This document shows, piece after piece, positions 32,401-33,604 of a stretch of DNA of 33,604 nt (positions are counted from its first letter, which is position 1; every line of letters begins with the position of its first letter). A program made the position numbers and the translations under genes. This stretch comes from Beroe ovata (lineage: Eukaryota; Ctenophora; Nuda; Beroida; Beroidae): the NCBI GenBank assembly GCA_946803715.1, contig CAMPET010000305.1, positions 48,407-82,010 of the forward strand, written 5' to 3'. The notes under the pieces were generated by a model. The model did not search any database. It was not told the origin of the DNA and worked only from the letters and a program-made list of their open reading frames with translations.

Positions 32401-33604
32401 CAAGTAGCAGATTTCATACAAAAGTACGCTTCCTGTAAATTGCCTGACAAGAACGAGGAGCCTGAGCTCTACGACATGGTGGATAAGTATCAGCGTCACA
32501 AGTGTCGGGACTATTGTTTAAGACTCATCAAGTCAGGAGGTAAGTATAAGAAGGTCTGTCGTTTCGGTTTTCCTAGGAAAGAGTCACAAGTGTTTCAGCT
32601 CCACGATGTGTTATCATGTGTAATTGGTCGACGGAAGAACAAGTTAAAGAAGAGGTTGTATGATCTGGCTCGAACTTCTGAGGAAAGTAATATCAATGAC
32701 TATAATCCCGATCTTTTATATTTATGGGGCGGTAACATGGATATTNGACATTCAGTTTCTGTCAGAAGATTCATTCTCAATTGTTGAATACGTAACCAAG
32801 TATGTCACTAAGCCAGAGAAAAGTCACATTGAGTCCTTTGTCACAGATGACACTAAGTCTGCCTTTCAGAACACCACCAAATTTGTGTATCACTGCCTCA
32901 GGAATAGAGAAATGTCGACACACGAAGCCATTGATAGGATGCTCCAGAACAACGGGGAATTGTTTCAAATTAGTGAGAAGTTCATCTTTGTTCCTACAAC
33001 GTTCCCTAGGTACAGAACAAGATGCCTCAGGAAAGTTGAAGAGCTCAAGAAGCAGGATGACGATGACACCAACATCTTTGCCCCTGATTTCATTCACGAC
33101 TTCTACCCTAGGAGACCAGACATTCCCCGATTTGATCAGATGTCATTGCACGACTACGTCAAGAACTATGAGCGCACATACGACAAGAAGGCCACCTCTC
33201 ATTTAATCATTGAAATCAAAGATGAAGAAGGGTTGAAGACAATTGCCCGACTCAAGAAAAGAAATGGTCAACTTCCTATCATTCAGCACTACGAGTTCGA
33301 TGCCATAAAGAATCCTGAGTCCTTCTACTACAGTTTCCTGTGCCTGTATAAGCCATGGCGACAAGAAACTGATATCATGGGTCCGAGTGAGTCATACAAA
33401 GAGGAATTTTTCAGAGTCCTAGACGAGCTCCCAGAAATGAAGAAGAAGTATGAGAGGCGGTCAACCATCAAGCGAATGAGGGAAGAAATGGAGGAGAGGG
33501 CTGATCAGGAAGCAGGGGATGATGATAGGAAGGAGGAAGATCCGTTGGCAGATCACATGGAGGACGATGATCCGGTCATAGCTCAGGCATTGCAGGACTT
33601 CGAA
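26415..33604 (+). CDS. Helitron Rep protein with 17-aa repeats and DUF6570-like region (copy 2, 3' partial)
   Basis: Exons 26415-26506, 26628-27817 and 27949-33604 join in phase; the last runs off the window. Upstream exons are not found. The N-terminal part repeats copy 1: basic linker, LRGGG (26783-26797), seven 17-aa repeats, a Lys-rich tail, then the same intron before VPDF. The long exon has a DUF6570-like region (about 29040-29660; IHIAMCYQ, then ALIWLKANNPLY), many CxxC pairs, another LRGGG (31417-31431) and a Helitron-like N/Rep domain: SWFVTFSPAEYDW (about 32088), GRGVAHFHCLFW with the HUH pair at 32341-32349, and KYQRHKCRDYC. An N at 32746 breaks the frame; from 32747 the frame resumes with DIQFL and the nuclease Tyr pair in EYVTKYVTK (32789-32791 and 32801-32803), then a stretch typical before the Pif1 helicase (DFYPRRPDIP, then LCLYKPWR). 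It should nick and transfer ssDNA for rolling-circle transposition. The frame break is probably an assembly gap. Confidence 0.92.
27209..27565 (+). repeat. Coding tandem repeat, seven units of 51 bp (17 aa)
   Basis: Units such as YAEAHKKAMDNYMKTDS follow head to tail. The first units (27209-27400) are almost identical in DNA, including third codon positions, showing recent expansion or homogenisation. Later units (starting WSKAQ and WREAC) are diverged and match the last units of copy 1 better than their neighbours. Confidence 0.9.
32746..32746 (+). other. Ambiguous base causing a frameshift in the Rep ORF
   Basis: The context is GGATATT-N-GACATTCAG. The upstream frame ends in ...GNMDI and the downstream frame starts DIQFLSED. 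Helitron Reps typically have a GN-x-DIQ motif here, so DI is duplicated around the N (GATATT/GACATT). This suggests a badly joined overlap rather than a mutation, but it cannot be excluded that the element is truly broken. Confidence 0.7.

Overview
The window is nuclear DNA of a non-vertebrate animal. It has spliceosomal genes with GT-AG introns, many CA/GT microsatellites and minisatellites, a multi-exon thioester-containing protein gene of the alpha-2-macroglobulin/CD109/TEP type, and a eukaryotic Helitron-type rolling-circle transposon with introns. A marine invertebrate such as a sponge or cnidarian would fit, but the sequence alone does not settle the phylum. Single N bases (5344, 11079, 17450, 19046, 23169, 25544, 32746) lie at microsatellites, repeat edges or a frame break and look like assembly joins.

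Layout. 1-2389: no recognisable gene, some microsatellites and small hairpins. 2390-3627 (-): the last two exons of a Ser/Thr-rich protein with a coiled-coil start. 3806-6819: two diverged copies of a 1.1-1.5 kb foldback repeat unit. A 266-bp hairpin element sits between them, and the second copy carries two small MITEs with 9-bp target duplications. 7185-15469 (-): a complete nine-exon TEP gene of about 1,448 aa; all splice phases agree and the reading frame closes. An intronless GNAT acetyltransferase ORF (12327-13196, -) lies inside its intron 4. 15520-17480: intergenic with minisatellites.

17755-33604 (+): two tandem, diverged relatives of a large transposon protein. Copy 1 (17755 to about 23168) encodes an SGNH/GDSL hydrolase, a KH RNA-binding domain, a basic linker and eight 17-residue repeats. 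It stops at a 1.56-kb nearly perfect palindrome (23170-24727). Copy 2 (26415 to the window end) has the same linker, the same repeats and the same intron positions and phases. It then continues into a long exon with a DUF6570-like Cys-rich region and a Helitron Rep nuclease (HUH motif, two Tyr in YxxxY). The Pif1 helicase expected next lies beyond the window. Copy 1 thus appears to hold the 5' half and copy 2 the 3' half of one protein plan: SGNH - KH - 17-aa repeats - DUF6570/zinc knuckles - Rep (- helicase). An LRGGG motif recurs at module boundaries in both. I regard this composite as the most notable system in the window.
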